A program made the position numbers and the translations under genes. Under the pieces are notes generated by a model. That model did no database searches, had not been told where the DNA came from, and was given only the letters and a program-made list of their open reading frames with translations. A stretch of 49,531 nt of DNA from Phoronis australis (taxonomy: Eukaryota; Phoronida; Phoronidae): positions 552,281 through 601,811 of the forward strand of contig NMRA01000065.1 in assembly GCA_002633005.1 (NCBI GenBank). Reading direction: 5' to 3'. Positions 32,841 through 44,236 of the stretch are shown in pieces (within the stretch, counting starts at the first letter, position 1; every line of letters begins with the position of its first letter).

Positions 32841-33296
32841 TTAGTTTGAGTTACAACATATATACATAATCGTTCATCTACAGGAATATTTTCACCGCAA
32901 CCAGTTTCTACAATAGGCAAGAGTTCCAGCCTTAGTTGGACCAATGGGGGGGGGCTAGGAACCTGACAAATTAATCTTAAAGTAATGTCCAGTTGAATAT
33001 TCGTGTTCAAATAAAATATGAGCTCTCAGGTTCGGTTTGACTAGTAGTCCCTACATTTTTGTGCGTTCAAACATTTTGTTTTTGCTGGCGGAGCACCAGT
33101 ATCATTCAACAGGATTTCGACATTATATGTCCATCACTTTCGAACAACATGGCAAACCTATAAGATATCCATTTTTGTAATTCCATCGTTACTTAAGGTA
33201 ACAAGCTTGTTCTAAAGTCGCATCATATTTAATTATCATGTATTGCCCGTAGAATTCCACCCCCGCGTATTTCCACTAACGCCATGAATATAACTG

Positions 33297-33615
33297 TGTA
33301 AAGCTATTTACTACTAAATAAAAAACACATAGTTCTATTTCAAATGTTTTCAGAGTCATTGTAATCTTCATATCCCCAAACAGAAGAAGTATAATCCAAA
33401 ACTGGTGGTACATAAGAATCAAATAAAATTTTAAGATTTAGGAAACTTTTTGTTCTTTCGAAAACCTGAGCATATCTTGCGTAACGCTCGTCCCGAAACT
33501 TCGGCCAATGTAGAAGCGTTTTCTCTGAAATCGAGATATTCACCAAGAATAACCCTAAGTATTTATTTGGTGATTCCTATTGAGCACATGAATTTCAGTG
33601 CTTTAGTGGGGCGTA
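33297..33615 (-). pseudogene. Reverse-transcriptase C-terminal scrap, retrotransposon
   Basis: One minus frame reads LRVILGEYLDFRENASTLAE...GRAL. The next frame continues KILFDSYVPPVLDYTSSVWG. Together these match the region after the RT core in Jockey/CR1-type elements (YLGV-IL-...-DF...L...AGRAL...-LYD--V-P-LDY-S-VWG). At least one frameshift lies near 33,440. Isolated and dead. Confidence 0.55.
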
Positions 33616-33619
33616 AGCG

Positions 33620-35029
33620 CACGTAGGCGCAGCCAACCACCTTTTGGCATTTGAACGTAGCCCCTGCGCACCATAAGTTACGTTCAGTGCACAATGTGAT
33701 ACGATGGGCTTTGGACGCCTACTTACCCCTAATTTTACCACAGCAGCACTGATGAATTTTATTTTTTATTTTAAAGAGGCCTGGAACGCGATAAATAGAT
33801 TAAATTGCGGCAAATTTAAAGTGGTTCTCTGCCACCGAAACAGAATTCAACCTGCTCACCAGGTTTTTTAGGATTTGTTCGTAAAGATTTTCAATTTTTG
33901 TTGATATCAAAGCATTTTCTTTTAGTTTCAAAATTTCAAAAAAGAACGTCGACATTTCTCTCACAAGGCAAAGCACATCTCCTTATTTAGTATTGGCAAG
34001 ATACACACGTAGCACATTTCCCTCCTATGGAAAATGTAAACCTTTGACATCAAGCAATCCAAGCAACTGACTGTGAGCGCATGCGCGCATTTATCATAAG
34101 TGGGAGGGAGATTAGAAACACTTTGGTAACCACAGAGTTTTTCCTTCTCACGTATTTCAAAAATCGTGAATTTTGTGATTTTTTTTCTGGAAATTTCCTT
34201 ACAGGGGAAAGCGAATTACTTTGTACTAGACGTTGCGATATGGTCAGGAGTTGTTTAAAAGATATTTTGACGAGCTTTCACGTTCCTTGCCTCTTTAAAT
34301 TTGAAACGTTTTCAGTCAGTAGGTTTGGTCCTGAAATGAGCAACACTTCTTGTGAGCGTGTTAACATTTTATGCACCAGGTATTTCAATAATTAAAACAA
34401 AAATAACAAATTACCTCACGTATGCTCGGATTTGCTTATAAAGTAACAGCAATACGAGTGAATGAAATGTTCGTTTGAAGCTGATGTGCATACTTGTGTA
34501 TTTAGGCCCGTCCTTTTACATGTGAAGCTGTAACTACATCCGGAATTATTCGCAGCAAATTTCTTTGAATATTATCCTGGTCAATTTTGACATATCCGTC
34601 TGAAAATTATAGGTTGAGCCAGTCCACCCAGAATTTGACCGCTTCACTTCAAACGCAATTTATTCTCTCCAGCTCCAACTGAATCAGAATTCTCTTGTCT
34701 AGGATACCTTTAACACCATTGGTATCGTTTTATCAGAAGGCGTCACTTAGATTGTAAGTAAATAATTTCGAAGATTAATGGTACAAACCCTATGTTAAAT
34801 CCTTTTTATTTGCTTTGGAATTCGTTTTGACTTAACTCGCTTGCGTTGAAATTCCTTACAAAATGCCAGTCATCCGTTTATCCTCCGCAGATATGTTATG
34901 GAAACGACGGATTGTAGTAGCTGCGTATAAACACTTTTAGCAAGGTGGCATAAACTGTTCTGCATCACGTGATTTGGCTAGCGGGCTTTAGAGACCTTGA
35001 AATTTCTTGTACAGTACAAATTCGACACA
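33620..35029. other. Intergenic, no gene recognised
   Basis: AT-rich. A 104-codon plus-strand open frame (34,081-34,395) has no motif. Confidence 0.45.
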
Positions 35030-35034
35030 GCAAT

Positions 35035-35186
35035 CAGGGGCGGATCCAGGATTTTGAGTTAGGGGAGGGGGGGACAGAGTATTAGCCAGGATTTTGCCCG
35101 TCAGACATTTGCACCACAGAAATGCCAAATGGGAGGATTTTAGGGGAGGGCACCTCCCCCTTTGGCCCCCTCTGAATTCGCCACTG
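35035..35186. mobile_element. 152-bp MITE with 5-bp target duplication
   Basis: It runs from CAGGGGCGGATCCAGG to GAATTCGCCACTG, inverted at the ends, and is flanked by GCAAT at 35,030-35,034 and 35,187-35,191. The interior has G-rich then C-rich runs that can fold. It is the best-bounded copy of the family also seen at 1-92, 32.7 kb and 36.2 kb. Confidence 0.6.
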
Positions 35187-35858
35187 GCAATTTCAATTGA
35201 GATACTTCTGCGGCTCCCTCGCCGAAATTCGTTCCCTCTCGATCTCCGCTGCCTTCCATGGGTAATTGAAAAGGAACCAAACGGGAGATCTTTTTCAGAT
35301 AGTACACATAAGATGTGGGTAAAGTATTGGATACTCTCTCGAGTAATCCCACGTGAAAATTGACGTGACGTACATGTATAATGAATAATCAGCGACTCCA
35401 CACTAGTTTGCCAAAATACTTTATTTAACGTAAATACCACTGTTGAACAACAAAAAGGCGATAACTCACAAACTGACAAATGTAAACGAGAAAGCACGAT
35501 AGCTGTCTATGACTAAGTGAGATCGAGAAGAGGAGGGGAAAGCTTTCAACCCCCGATATATAGTGGAAGGCATATTATAGTACATCTGTGTTTCCGTGTC
35601 AAATCTTGTCAAACTACGGTTCACTCTAATGACAATATCAGAATTAAAGTCCAAAGACATGTAATGGTTGTTAATGGCTTCCTTCCATGTATTGTGGTGA
35701 ACTGACACGGCTAAACCTGTCTTTGACGTAATTCTACATATTGCTGAACATTCAGTGTAACATATTGGCGCTACGTCATCTTCAACTTATTCATAATATA
35801 AAGCCCAGGGCTGACATTTTGACATTGGATGCGAGTGAGGGAATGCCTTCTGTCACCT

Positions 35859-35940
35859 GTAACATACCGTGCTATAACATAATGTAACATACCGTGCTAT
35901 AATATAATGTAACATACCGTGCTATAACATAATGTAACAT
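35859..35940. repeat. 25-bp tandem repeat, about 3.3 copies
   Basis: Units of GTAACATACCGTGCTATAAC with ATAAT start at 35,859, 35,884 and 35,909, with a partial fourth at 35,934. A run of about 11 G residues follows immediately. Confidence 0.85.
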
Positions 35941-36204
35941 GTGGGGGGGGGGTGGCGAGCAAGGGTGTCATGGCGACCCTAAAATTCTCCCAGATACCAT
36001 TTGGGAGGTCGTGTTGCATATTGCTGAGTAGCATATGCGCGCACCCAGGGGGTTCGGGGGCCGAATGTACAATGCATAGGCCTTGAACAAACCCCGTTTT
36101 CATAGTAATAAGGTCCACAAACCCAAAAATTCGCGATCGCTGCATCCCTACATTTTAGGCTGGACTCGCGCATGTGACGAAATTCTGGTTATTCCTGTGC
36201 CCTT

Positions 36205-36237
36205 CCCCCCTAATTCAAAATTCTGGATCCGCCCCTG
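36205..36237. mobile_element. MITE terminus, inverted orientation
   Basis: AAAATTCTGGATCCGCCCCTG is the reverse complement of the terminus at 35,035. The opposite end is not clear; it may lie near the G-run at 35,943. Confidence 0.45.
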
Positions 36238-36677
36238 GTTCATCGAAAATATCTAAGCAATACTCTTTTTTGTTTACACCACAAATTACAACACAATTTG
36301 AGAGACTCCATGAGAAAGACGCTGACGTATACTGTCTCCATTTTTGTAAGGTTATCTGTTAATTTGAGAAGTACGCAATATAATCAAAGTCTAATGCTTT
36401 TGGTACAGTACATGTATAGAAAGGACTTCCATGGACGTCGATCAACGTTTAGCAAACATTTACTATGACCTTTCTTAATAGTTGCGTGTTCACTGTTGGA
36501 AAGTTATAATCACTAAACATTTCACGTAGGACATGGGTGAAGCGGGCTAAAACCTGTGACGACTGACGACGGCTGTGGCCGCAGCGGATGTATTGAATAA
36601 CCGAGGCTGTCCAATTTTCTAGATAGTGCACACTATGGAGGTATCAAGCGTACACTCACCTTTTAATAATACAGCAC

Positions 36678-38927
36678 TTAAGAGGAAACGTTAGATACAA
36701 ATCGATTGTCTCTGAACTTCATCAAAACAGCAACTCCAACAGCTGCCAAAAAAGAGAGACCCAAACAAGTTAAGCATACGTACAGTCCTATGCGAATCTC
36801 GAAGCAGTCATTTAAAACTGATTTGACACTGGCAAATGGAGTTTCTTGCGTTTCTTGCACCGTCCCTTTGACATTGCCAGCTTCACATTGAATTTGTCCG
36901 CCATTTTGTTTGCTAGCGCCGTTGGACAGAGAAAGGCGCAAAGATGCGACGGTCAACAACTGAGATTTGTCACGTGGTGGGTTAGCGATGGAGTTTCCCT
37001 GAGGTGATGATAACTTGACAGTTGGTGCGGGGTCCCCATGAGACGAACATGTAATTGTCAAGTCGTCACCTTCAACAAAAAAGGTAACATTTGGTTCTGA
37101 GGGATTAGTGCAGGTAAGAGAAACGTTGAAGAAATCTCGATTTTTGTATTGCCGGGGTGTGCTACAAGCCGGTTTACTAATGTATCTAAAGCCTATGTTC
37201 CCATGATTTGCAGACAACCATGATTGGAACTTAAATAAATCACAGTTGCAGTGGAAAGGATTATTGACGAGATCTAACGTCGAAATACTTGAGCCTGATT
37301 TCATTGCATCTTCAAGAAGTGATTTTGGCAATTTCTGCAATTGGTTATGGTTGATTAAAAGAGTGTTAAGGATATTTTGTCGGGGCAAAAAATTCTCCCC
37401 TATCTCACGCAGCTGGTTGTGGTTCAGTTCAAGATGGACCAATTCCGTGAGATCTCTGAAACTGTCTTCTTCAATCTCCTCGATTTTGTTAAAAGCGATA
37501 TACAGAAAACCGGGGGACGACAGTCCTTTGAACATCATCGCATCTATTCGACCAAGATTGTTGTGATCTATCAATAATTCTCTCAGTGAGCGTAGAAGTT
37601 CAAATGTGCCTTCTTCAATGATTTCTAATCTGTTGTAATTCACCGTCAATGATCGGAGATTTGACAGTCCAACAAACATTTTTCTTGACAGTCGAGTAAT
37701 ATTATTACGCTTAAAAGTAAGAAGTTCCATATCAGTATATGCCAGAAAATTGAAACAACCCTCTTCTATTTGCATAAAGTTATTGTTTGACAAATCGAGC
37801 CCAACGGTAAATATGTTTTTCGTTATTTTAGCGGAAATAGTGTGGGTTGACTTTTTTAAATCTTTCAGCCTCACAACAAGTCTTGCAGCTACTTGGTTAA
37901 CAATTCCCTTGTCGCCGATTGAGTGGAAACTAATTGTCAAGGACTCCGCTGATATTCTTGGAGTTTGAGTTAATGACCAAATTTCCAGCGCTACCTCTTT
38001 TAGACGTGTACAAGGGTCGAAGGCATCCTCTTCTATAACTGTTAATTCCGTTGCCATAACTGTTAAAATCTCAAGATCCCCAAACTTAAGAAATTGACGG
38101 CCGTTGAATGTGGTTATGTTGTTGCCTCTTAGATCAAGACGTAGGAGGTTATGAAGCGAAGAGAAGGCATCGAACTCAATAATACTAATCTTGTTGTTGC
38201 CCAAATTGAGGACTCGCAGGGAACCTAACCCTTTAAGTGTCCAGGAGGTCAGGATTGTGAGCAGATTATAAGACAGTTCTAAAGTTGTTAATGACTTGGT
38301 GGATGACCACTGACCATTAATGCGAGAAATCAAGTTGTTACCAAAATACAAGACGGTCAAGGAACCGAGTCCAGACAATAGTTGCTCTTCTATCGCGGTC
38401 AGGCGATTATACCTCAAGTTAAGTTCCGATAACAACGGCAAGTGGAGGAACGAAAACCCGTCTATGTGAGTAATGAGATTTTTACCAAGATCTAGGTGAC
38501 GAAGATTGTGAAGATCTTTAAAATTCTGAGACTCAATTCTTTGTATTTTGTTGTCTTGCAGGGAAAGATATTCTAGAGAACTTAAATTCCTGAAGGGTGA
38601 TCCAATCAACTGGGCGATTAGATTCCGGTCGAAATTCATTGATTCTACCTTTGTAAGTCCGTCCAGGATACCTTCATCCAGAGTCGTTATTTTGTTCGTT
38701 TGAAGCCTTAGAAATCGAATCAAGCTCGATCCATTAAAACGGAAAGCGTCTTCACCGATACTGCCAATTCCACAGTAACCAAAGTTAACGTCGTCCCCTG
38801 GAAGACTTCGAACAACATCCTTGGTAAGAATGGAAATTTTCGCATCTAGTCCAAGTATACAGGTTCTGAATGGCACCCCCTGGTGAATTGTTACCAGAAA
38901 CACCAGCAGCACGTTCAGTATAAGCAT
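36678..38927 (-). CDS. LRR-Ig transmembrane receptor (LRRIG type), single exon
   Basis: 749 codons, intact. Residues 1-20 form a hydrophobic signal peptide. About 60-550 hold many leucine-rich repeats (L..L.L..N.I..I), interrupted near 320-380 by less regular sequence. Residues 556-607 are an LRR C-terminal cap with Cys560, 562, 588 and 606. An Ig domain follows with Cys627 and Cys681. TM is at about 713-736, with a 13-residue cytosolic tail that lacks any TIR or ITAM-like motif. The protein should sit on the cell surface and bind ligand through the LRR arc; signalling would need a partner. Intronless LRR-Ig genes are strongly expanded in amphioxus and proposed to act in immunity or cell recognition. 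Vertebrate AMIGO, LINGO and LRRC4 share the architecture, but I see no one-to-one match. Convergent with the transporter gene, 9.5 kb away. Confidence 0.9.
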   Translation of the reverse strand: MLILNVLLVFLVTIHQGVPFRTCILGLDAKISILTKDVVRSLPGDDVNFGYCGIGSIGEDAFRFNGSSLIRFLRLQTNKITTLDEGILDGLTKVESMNFDRNLIAQLIGSPFRNLSSLEYLSLQDNKIQRIESQNFKDLHNLRHLDLGKNLITHIDGFSFLHLPLLSELNLRYNRLTAIEEQLLSGLGSLTVLYFGNNLISRINGQWSSTKSLTTLELSYNLLTILTSWTLKGLGSLRVLNLGNNKISIIEFDAFSSLHNLLRLDLRGNNITTFNGRQFLKFGDLEILTVMATELTVIEEDAFDPCTRLKEVALEIWSLTQTPRISAESLTISFHSIGDKGIVNQVAARLVVRLKDLKKSTHTISAKITKNIFTVGLDLSNNNFMQIEEGCFNFLAYTDMELLTFKRNNITRLSRKMFVGLSNLRSLTVNYNRLEIIEEGTFELLRSLRELLIDHNNLGRIDAMMFKGLSSPGFLYIAFNKIEEIEEDSFRDLTELVHLELNHNQLREIGENFLPRQNILNTLLINHNQLQKLPKSLLEDAMKSGSSISTLDLVNNPFHCNCDLFKFQSWLSANHGNIGFRYISKPACSTPRQYKNRDFFNVSLTCTNPSEPNVTFFVEGDDLTITCSSHGDPAPTVKLSSPQGNSIANPPRDKSQLLTVASLRLSLSNGASKQNGGQIQCEAGNVKGTVQETQETPFASVKSVLNDCFEIRIGLYVCLTCLGLSFLAAVGVAVLMKFRDNRFVSNVSS

Positions 38928-39005
38928 TGTAAACTTTAAAGCGAGTCTTCTTTATGTACTCTCTTACGACTGTTTGAAACTTGTTTGTACGATGTTGAAA
39001 TCCCT

Positions 39006-39013
39006 CTTAAATA
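39006..39013 (-). promoter_or_regulatory. TATA-like box of the LRR-Ig gene
   Basis: The minus strand reads TATTTAAG about 80 bp upstream of the ATG at 38,927, a plausible distance for a TATA box with a 5' UTR of about 50 nt. Confidence 0.4.
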
Positions 39014-39049
39014 CACGCGGCGCAAGTGAACGACGAGACTCTAAAGCAA

Positions 39050-42000
39050 ATTGTATTTCTAGATGTACTCGCGATTGATAAGTGTGCGTTGTGATTCGTC
39101 AATACAGCGCGCTGCTGCTAAGGCGAGATGGTTTTGTTTTTTTTCTGGAAAGCAATCGTGACTGGCTGTACGAAGAAACACGAACTGAAACGGAAATGAA
39201 AAATAACGAAGGGTTCTGATACTTGCGTTAAATCTGAAACCCGAGGTAATTTCCCTTGATTAGTTACGAACGGTGTAGGTCATAGTCCATTCAACACTAG
39301 GAAGCCTAGGAAATCACTTCCGTGGCTACTTTTAGGGGGCAATATAATTTTGGCGGTTTTTGTGTCATTAAGTGATATACTTTAAGAACCTAAAATGTTC
39401 CCAAGGTTTGACTTGCACGTTTCCGAAAATTTTTACCTAAAATTTGACATTTTCAAAATTTGAAATAGAAACCCATTCTTTAAAAACCTAGAACACTGAG
39501 CAAAAACTAAATGATAATTCGATTTGGCTTTGTTCATTGGAAGTTGATAGAAAAAAATGTGATAACTATTATAAAATAAGTTGAAAAAGTGTTAAACAGG
39601 AAATAATAAAACATTTTTTTCCAGCGCCCTGTTGGTCGAAAAACTCACTATTGTATCCTGAGCTCATATCAAAAGAACAACATTTCTAACCATTTGGAAC
39701 TTGAAAAATTGGTTGAATACATGACTCTTGTCGTTTTTAACAATCTTTATTCCGTTCCGTTTGTATCCTCAGAACAAAGTTGAACACTCAGCAGAACATT
39801 GGTAAAGCAACTGACCGAGTGACATGATTAAAAGACACGATATTCCGAAATATACTTGTTTCATTCTCAATTGGAAATAAAACGACGCGGTAATACCACC
39901 ACAGAGCAAATACATGTACCTTTGCACCTAATTGCTTTACCATTAACCCATTGTTTATACAAACAGTTTACAAGGACCTCCTTGTTTTTGCCACAAGACA
40001 AAAGCTTCTTAAACTACATTACAATTTTCTGACATCAGGATGGGTAAATTTATTTTGTCAAATTTCTCAGAAAACTAAACCTTAAGAAAAATGAGCATCA
40101 CTACCACCACTGTGCAACTGTCATTGAACAACACATGTTAAACTTTTGAGCATCTATAGTTCAGACTTTGGAAAATAGAAGAACGTCATTTTAGCAATAG
40201 CTATGTGAAATTAAAAAAACGTTTACAGAACCACAAAAGTTTCCGACGCGTCCTGTTTTGGAGGGTGCGTAACTTGAATAATATACGTTTTCCAGTCCAC
40301 GCTAAAAAATCAAAGTTCGGTATATTCTCCAAAATTTGAGACACCAAAATCTGAGCTAAAATTGAATTTTCTTGATTGTGGACTTTGGAGAACGGGCGAT
40401 TTTTGCCTTTTTTCTATTTCATGAATTCCAAAATACTTCGTTTATCATAACATGGTCAGAAAATAGACTTGGAAGTTCATAAACTGCAGTACTGATCACT
40501 TACCCGTTAACAAAAAACTGCCGCCAGTGCCCAAGTTGAGTTTGGGACGGCCAACTGTGTGCAAATTTTCCAAGTAAGGAACCTCTAGAAAAAATTAAAT
40601 TTTCTGTTTTCAAAACAAAAGGTCCTTAACAGTAATTCATAGTCTATTCAACTGAGGTACTTATCAGTGAATGTTTCAAAGTTGGAAAACTTTTCATATT
40701 TCCTGTTCTTTATGTGGTTTTCTGTAAGTTGTAACCCACATCGTTTTCTGACAAATGATACATTCTGGAGGCAGCACGTGTCTCTGGAGGCAGCACATGT
40801 CTCTTTCTTTAAGCACTGTTAAACAGAAGTGACAACTTCCTTGGTTTTTTACTACACGTACTAGGCTTGATATTAACCCAATGTTTCCTTGATCAGCTTG
40901 TTCCTTTTTCTTTGTTTAAGAGGTATTTCACTTATCGTGACACCGGTAAATTTCTATAACACTCACTGTTTGTAATACATTAGTTCTGTTTTGTCACGCA
41001 AACTTAAAAACGTTTTCAACAATGAGGACTTCCTTGGAAAAATCATTGATTCAGGAACCAGATCGTGTCTGAAAATACCAGAAGCTCAGAATTATGAGCA
41101 GAGTCCTAGAATTGAAGGTAACAACGGGCAAAAATCTTGACACTCTGTTGCTGTGCCAATAATTCATGCCTTCATACAATAATTCATTTTCTCAGCAGTG
41201 TCACAGCTGGCACGAAACTCCTGTTCGGTTTGAAAAGCACAATATGACCCAGGAAGCAAACATGTTAAAAATGGCACTGACACAATATTTTCCTGTCGTT
41301 TCATTGGCTAACAAAATATTTGAGGCTTGTTTTTTCCAATTTTTAAACTAAGATTCTTACTAAAAGCGCAAATGTATTCTTGGGAACTTTGCTGAAAATG
41401 ACCTTTGAACATCTGGAGAAGGATTTGATCTAAAGTTCCCGTTGCTTCCCTGAAGTAGCCATGGACATGAAAGATAAGAGGATTGTGAATATGGCCCAGT
41501 GGAGGAAATGGTATTAACATAAAAATCGAAGATTTTGAATGTCTTAAAAGAGTTTCCACCATGCATTTCCTTAATTTTTGAGGTTTCAGTAAGCTAATAC
41601 GAAGTGAATATCATAAAATCTAACTAAAGAAGCATTTTTTATGCCAAATGTAAGCGATTTTTTTTAATTTTGAAGGAAAATTGTTATTTCCAAGTTTCCC
41701 TCCAAATGGTTGAATGGGTGGGAGACGTTTGGTCACTTGACTATCACTTGCAATGGCGGAACATAGGAGATCCGAAGACGAGGAATATTTTGAGGGAAAG
41801 CTGGAAAATTGCTATAAAGACAGAGAGGAGAGAGGATACGGGCATTAGATTCAAGTAATACAAGAATCAGAAAGCGAATTCGATTAGCAAACTTTCGTTG
41901 GCTTTGAAGCCACATGAACTCGACCCATATGCACGAGAAATGCCGCAGACATACGTGAGCCACTGAACCAAGGGGTGGTCAATATTCACAAAATAATCAC

Positions 42001-42180
42001 TGACAAATGCAACAGCAAACCTGGGTCACTCTTATTCACTATTGCCATGATGAAATGAGCACGGTCTAAACACAATACATAAGCCTACGTGTGGCCTCAC
42101 TCGATCTGGGCCGTGGTCGAGGGCCTGGCATCACTCGTCCTAGAATGGTAGCAGTTTGTTCGCTATTTACAAAACTTGGA
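39050..42180. other. Intergenic, no gene recognised
   Basis: AT-rich with short ORFs only. An 84-codon minus-strand frame (41,308-41,562) overlaps a 68-codon one in another frame; neither has a motif. A 19-bp duplication lies at 40,764-40,801. Confidence 0.45.
40764..40801. repeat. 19-bp tandem duplication
   Basis: Two copies of TCTGGAGGCAGCAC(G/A)TGTC. Confidence 0.75.
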
Positions 42181-42197
42181 GATACACTTACAAGGTG

Positions 42198-42421
42198 TCA
42201 AGTCCATCGTAACGCCGCTTTTGTGTTTGGTCGAACGATTCCTTGACTGAAATATGGCTCCCGACTGATCGTATGTCCCTCAATGTCATTCCACAATCTC
42301 GTACGGCGCACAAACCGATGCCATTTCTGTGCACCTTTCACGTCTTTGGGAAATTCGAACACAGGGACATTCCAGGGACGTTCCCGGTCAAGTTGCAGCC
42401 TCCACAAACGCACCTTTTCAT
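42198..42421 (-). pseudogene. THAP-domain relic, copy C
   Basis: On the minus strand an ATG at 42,421 opens MKRCVCGGCNLTGN. After a one-base frame change the domain continues VFEFPKDVKGAQKWHRFVRR and then ISREPYF in place of the usual CSxHF. The first Cys pair and the FPKD/Trp core are clear; the last Cys and His are lost. A GTAAGT donor lies just after it near 42,189, but the open frame has a stop before that. Probably the first exon of another decayed THAP transposon or gene, divergent from the THAP exon at 42,849. Confidence 0.5.
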
Positions 42422-42684
42422 GTCTGAAAAAGGCGGCTCTCCCCGAACTTTCCCGGGTCCCAACTCCTCACTTAAACGGCTAAGAAGGTCTTCCACCCAT
42501 TATGTTCAACCCCAATAACAGAAAAATAGTTTTTTTACAAATTTTGGCTTTTTCTTAGCAACATGTAAACTAAAGGCTATTAAAGGCGAAGGCAACCTTT
42601 TCCATGTCATTTTTAGCAAAAATAAGGTTCGTTGGTTATCCTAGACATATTTTTCACTTAATTACAGCTTTTCGTAATTTGATT

Positions 42685-42744
42685 AACTACTGGTGCTCTA
42701 CTGCGGAAGTGACGTTTTGGGAGGCAAGAATTTCGCGCCAATTT
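42685..42744. repeat. Left terminal inverted repeat
   Basis: Reverse complement of 48,824-48,883 with six mismatches. Confidence 0.75.
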
Positions 42745-42848
42745 CTGTTCATATAGTCTGACTGTGAGAGCTGTCCAGTCAGTCATTGCTCTACCTCGGT
42801 TGTGATAAGTTCGGTCGTCGTTTGCTTTTGTTTACAAAGTTAGACAAC

Positions 42849-43148
42849 ATGCCACACTGTTGCTGCATAACGGGATGTACTCATTATCGTCTCACGCGCT
42901 TTGGGAATACCAGCTAGGCTTTGCATCGCTTTCCAAAGGATAACACACTTCGCCGAACTTGGCTCGCTCGTGTGAAGAACGCAGCGTTACCCGTCAACGC
43001 AACGTTCAAAGCAGTGGAGGGTTACCGAGTGTCTGTTCTGGCGCAGCCCGAGTCTTTTTCACCCCGAGTCTACTCCTACCGGCCACCCATTAATAAACAA
43101 ATTCTCGTCTTTAACCCACTCATCCGGTTACAGGTGCAGTGCTCATAA
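42849..43148 (+). pseudogene. THAP-domain exon of the DNA transposon
   Basis: The ATG opens MPHCCCITGCTHYRLTRFGN, a classic THAP start with the first Cys pair. An in-frame TAG follows at 42,915, then ALHRFPKDNTLRRTWLARVK, the FHRFPKD...W core. The usual CSxHF is not visible in frame after it. THAP domains bind DNA at transposon ends. The stop and the missing zinc ligands make it non-functional unless a splice removes the stop; CTAG|G at 42,915-42,918 could be an acceptor, but I see no matching donor. Confidence 0.6.
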
Positions 43149-44236
43149 TGAAAGGGTTACATAACTAAGACGCGCCGTCATAGTGACTAATACCTTCAAT
43201 CACACTATTATTTTCTGACTCCTAATTTACCCCCAAATCCAAGTTTAGAGAAATTGCTTCATTGTGGTTACCAAAAGGCCAGTGCATACTCTCTTGATAC
43301 ACGTTAACATAAATTTAGAACCTACTAGAAGTGACAACGTGCCGATGTATGCTCACAAGTCGTTCTGTAAAAAATCTGTGACCCAATAACATAATTATGT
43401 GCTCAAACAAAGCCAAACTGAGCTCTTGCCTATAAATTTTGATTTTGATATTGGCATGACAACTTTTGGCTCGGTGCAGCAAAAAGTACATTTCGCTTGA
43501 ATTTTGATTTTGCAAGTGATAATGTACTTTAAATGCTCTTCTGGGTCAATTAGCTACAGCCTACACGCATGGCTTCCTAATAACAATGAAACAACAAGGA
43601 GTAAAATCAGAACATCTTTTATCTTAGTAATGATTAATTTTTTTAAGTATTTCACGTCTCACATGTGTCATGATTATGAAACTACACTGAACTTGACAAC
43701 TGTAGTTGTGTCATTCAGATACATGTACATGGATGTTACCTCAATGATTCATTTTCATCTACAGATCAAGACTTCCATCAAGTGTGAATCAGTTCAGGAG
43801 TTAACTTTGCTTTTTAAGTTGTTTCAATTTTTATCACCATTAACGTTCAAGCTAAAAACGGCCAAACGAGTATCGTATAGTCTCAGAGCTCTATTTGACT
43901 CGGGCAGCGCCATGCGTAATAAGACAACTTAATTGGCAATATATTTTCATCCCAAAGTACAGTATTAATGTTCTACATATGTACAAATTGTTTACCCCGT
44001 TGACTCTCATCTATTTGAACTAATATCACATCCGTAGTACGTCAATCCATTTCACTTGTTAATGTTACTAATCCATCAGTTTTCTATTGCAAGATTTAGC
44101 CTAACTCAATGTAATTAAAGTAGTGGTGGTGGGAATTTTCATGCCTACCCTAGTGTTCATAGCTTTTGTCCTTACTTCATTACTTTTAGTCTATTCACAC
44201 ACTTGTATATACTTCTTTTTCTCTTGTTAGATAAGC
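43149..44236 (+). other. Transposon intron and retrotransposon 5' region, no gene recognised
   Basis: AT-rich. The 142-codon open frame at 43,504-43,932 has no motif. The 5' end of the retrotransposon must lie here, but I see no clear junction. Confidence 0.4.

Noticed and set aside
37246-37968. Plus-strand ORFs of 66-106 codons within the LRR-Ig gene
   Set aside because: Antisense shadows of a clearly coding minus-strand frame.
43504-43932. 142-codon ORF before the retrotransposon as an ORF1 protein
   Set aside because: No RRM, zinc-knuckle, PHD or esterase motif, and no link to the downstream ORF could be seen.
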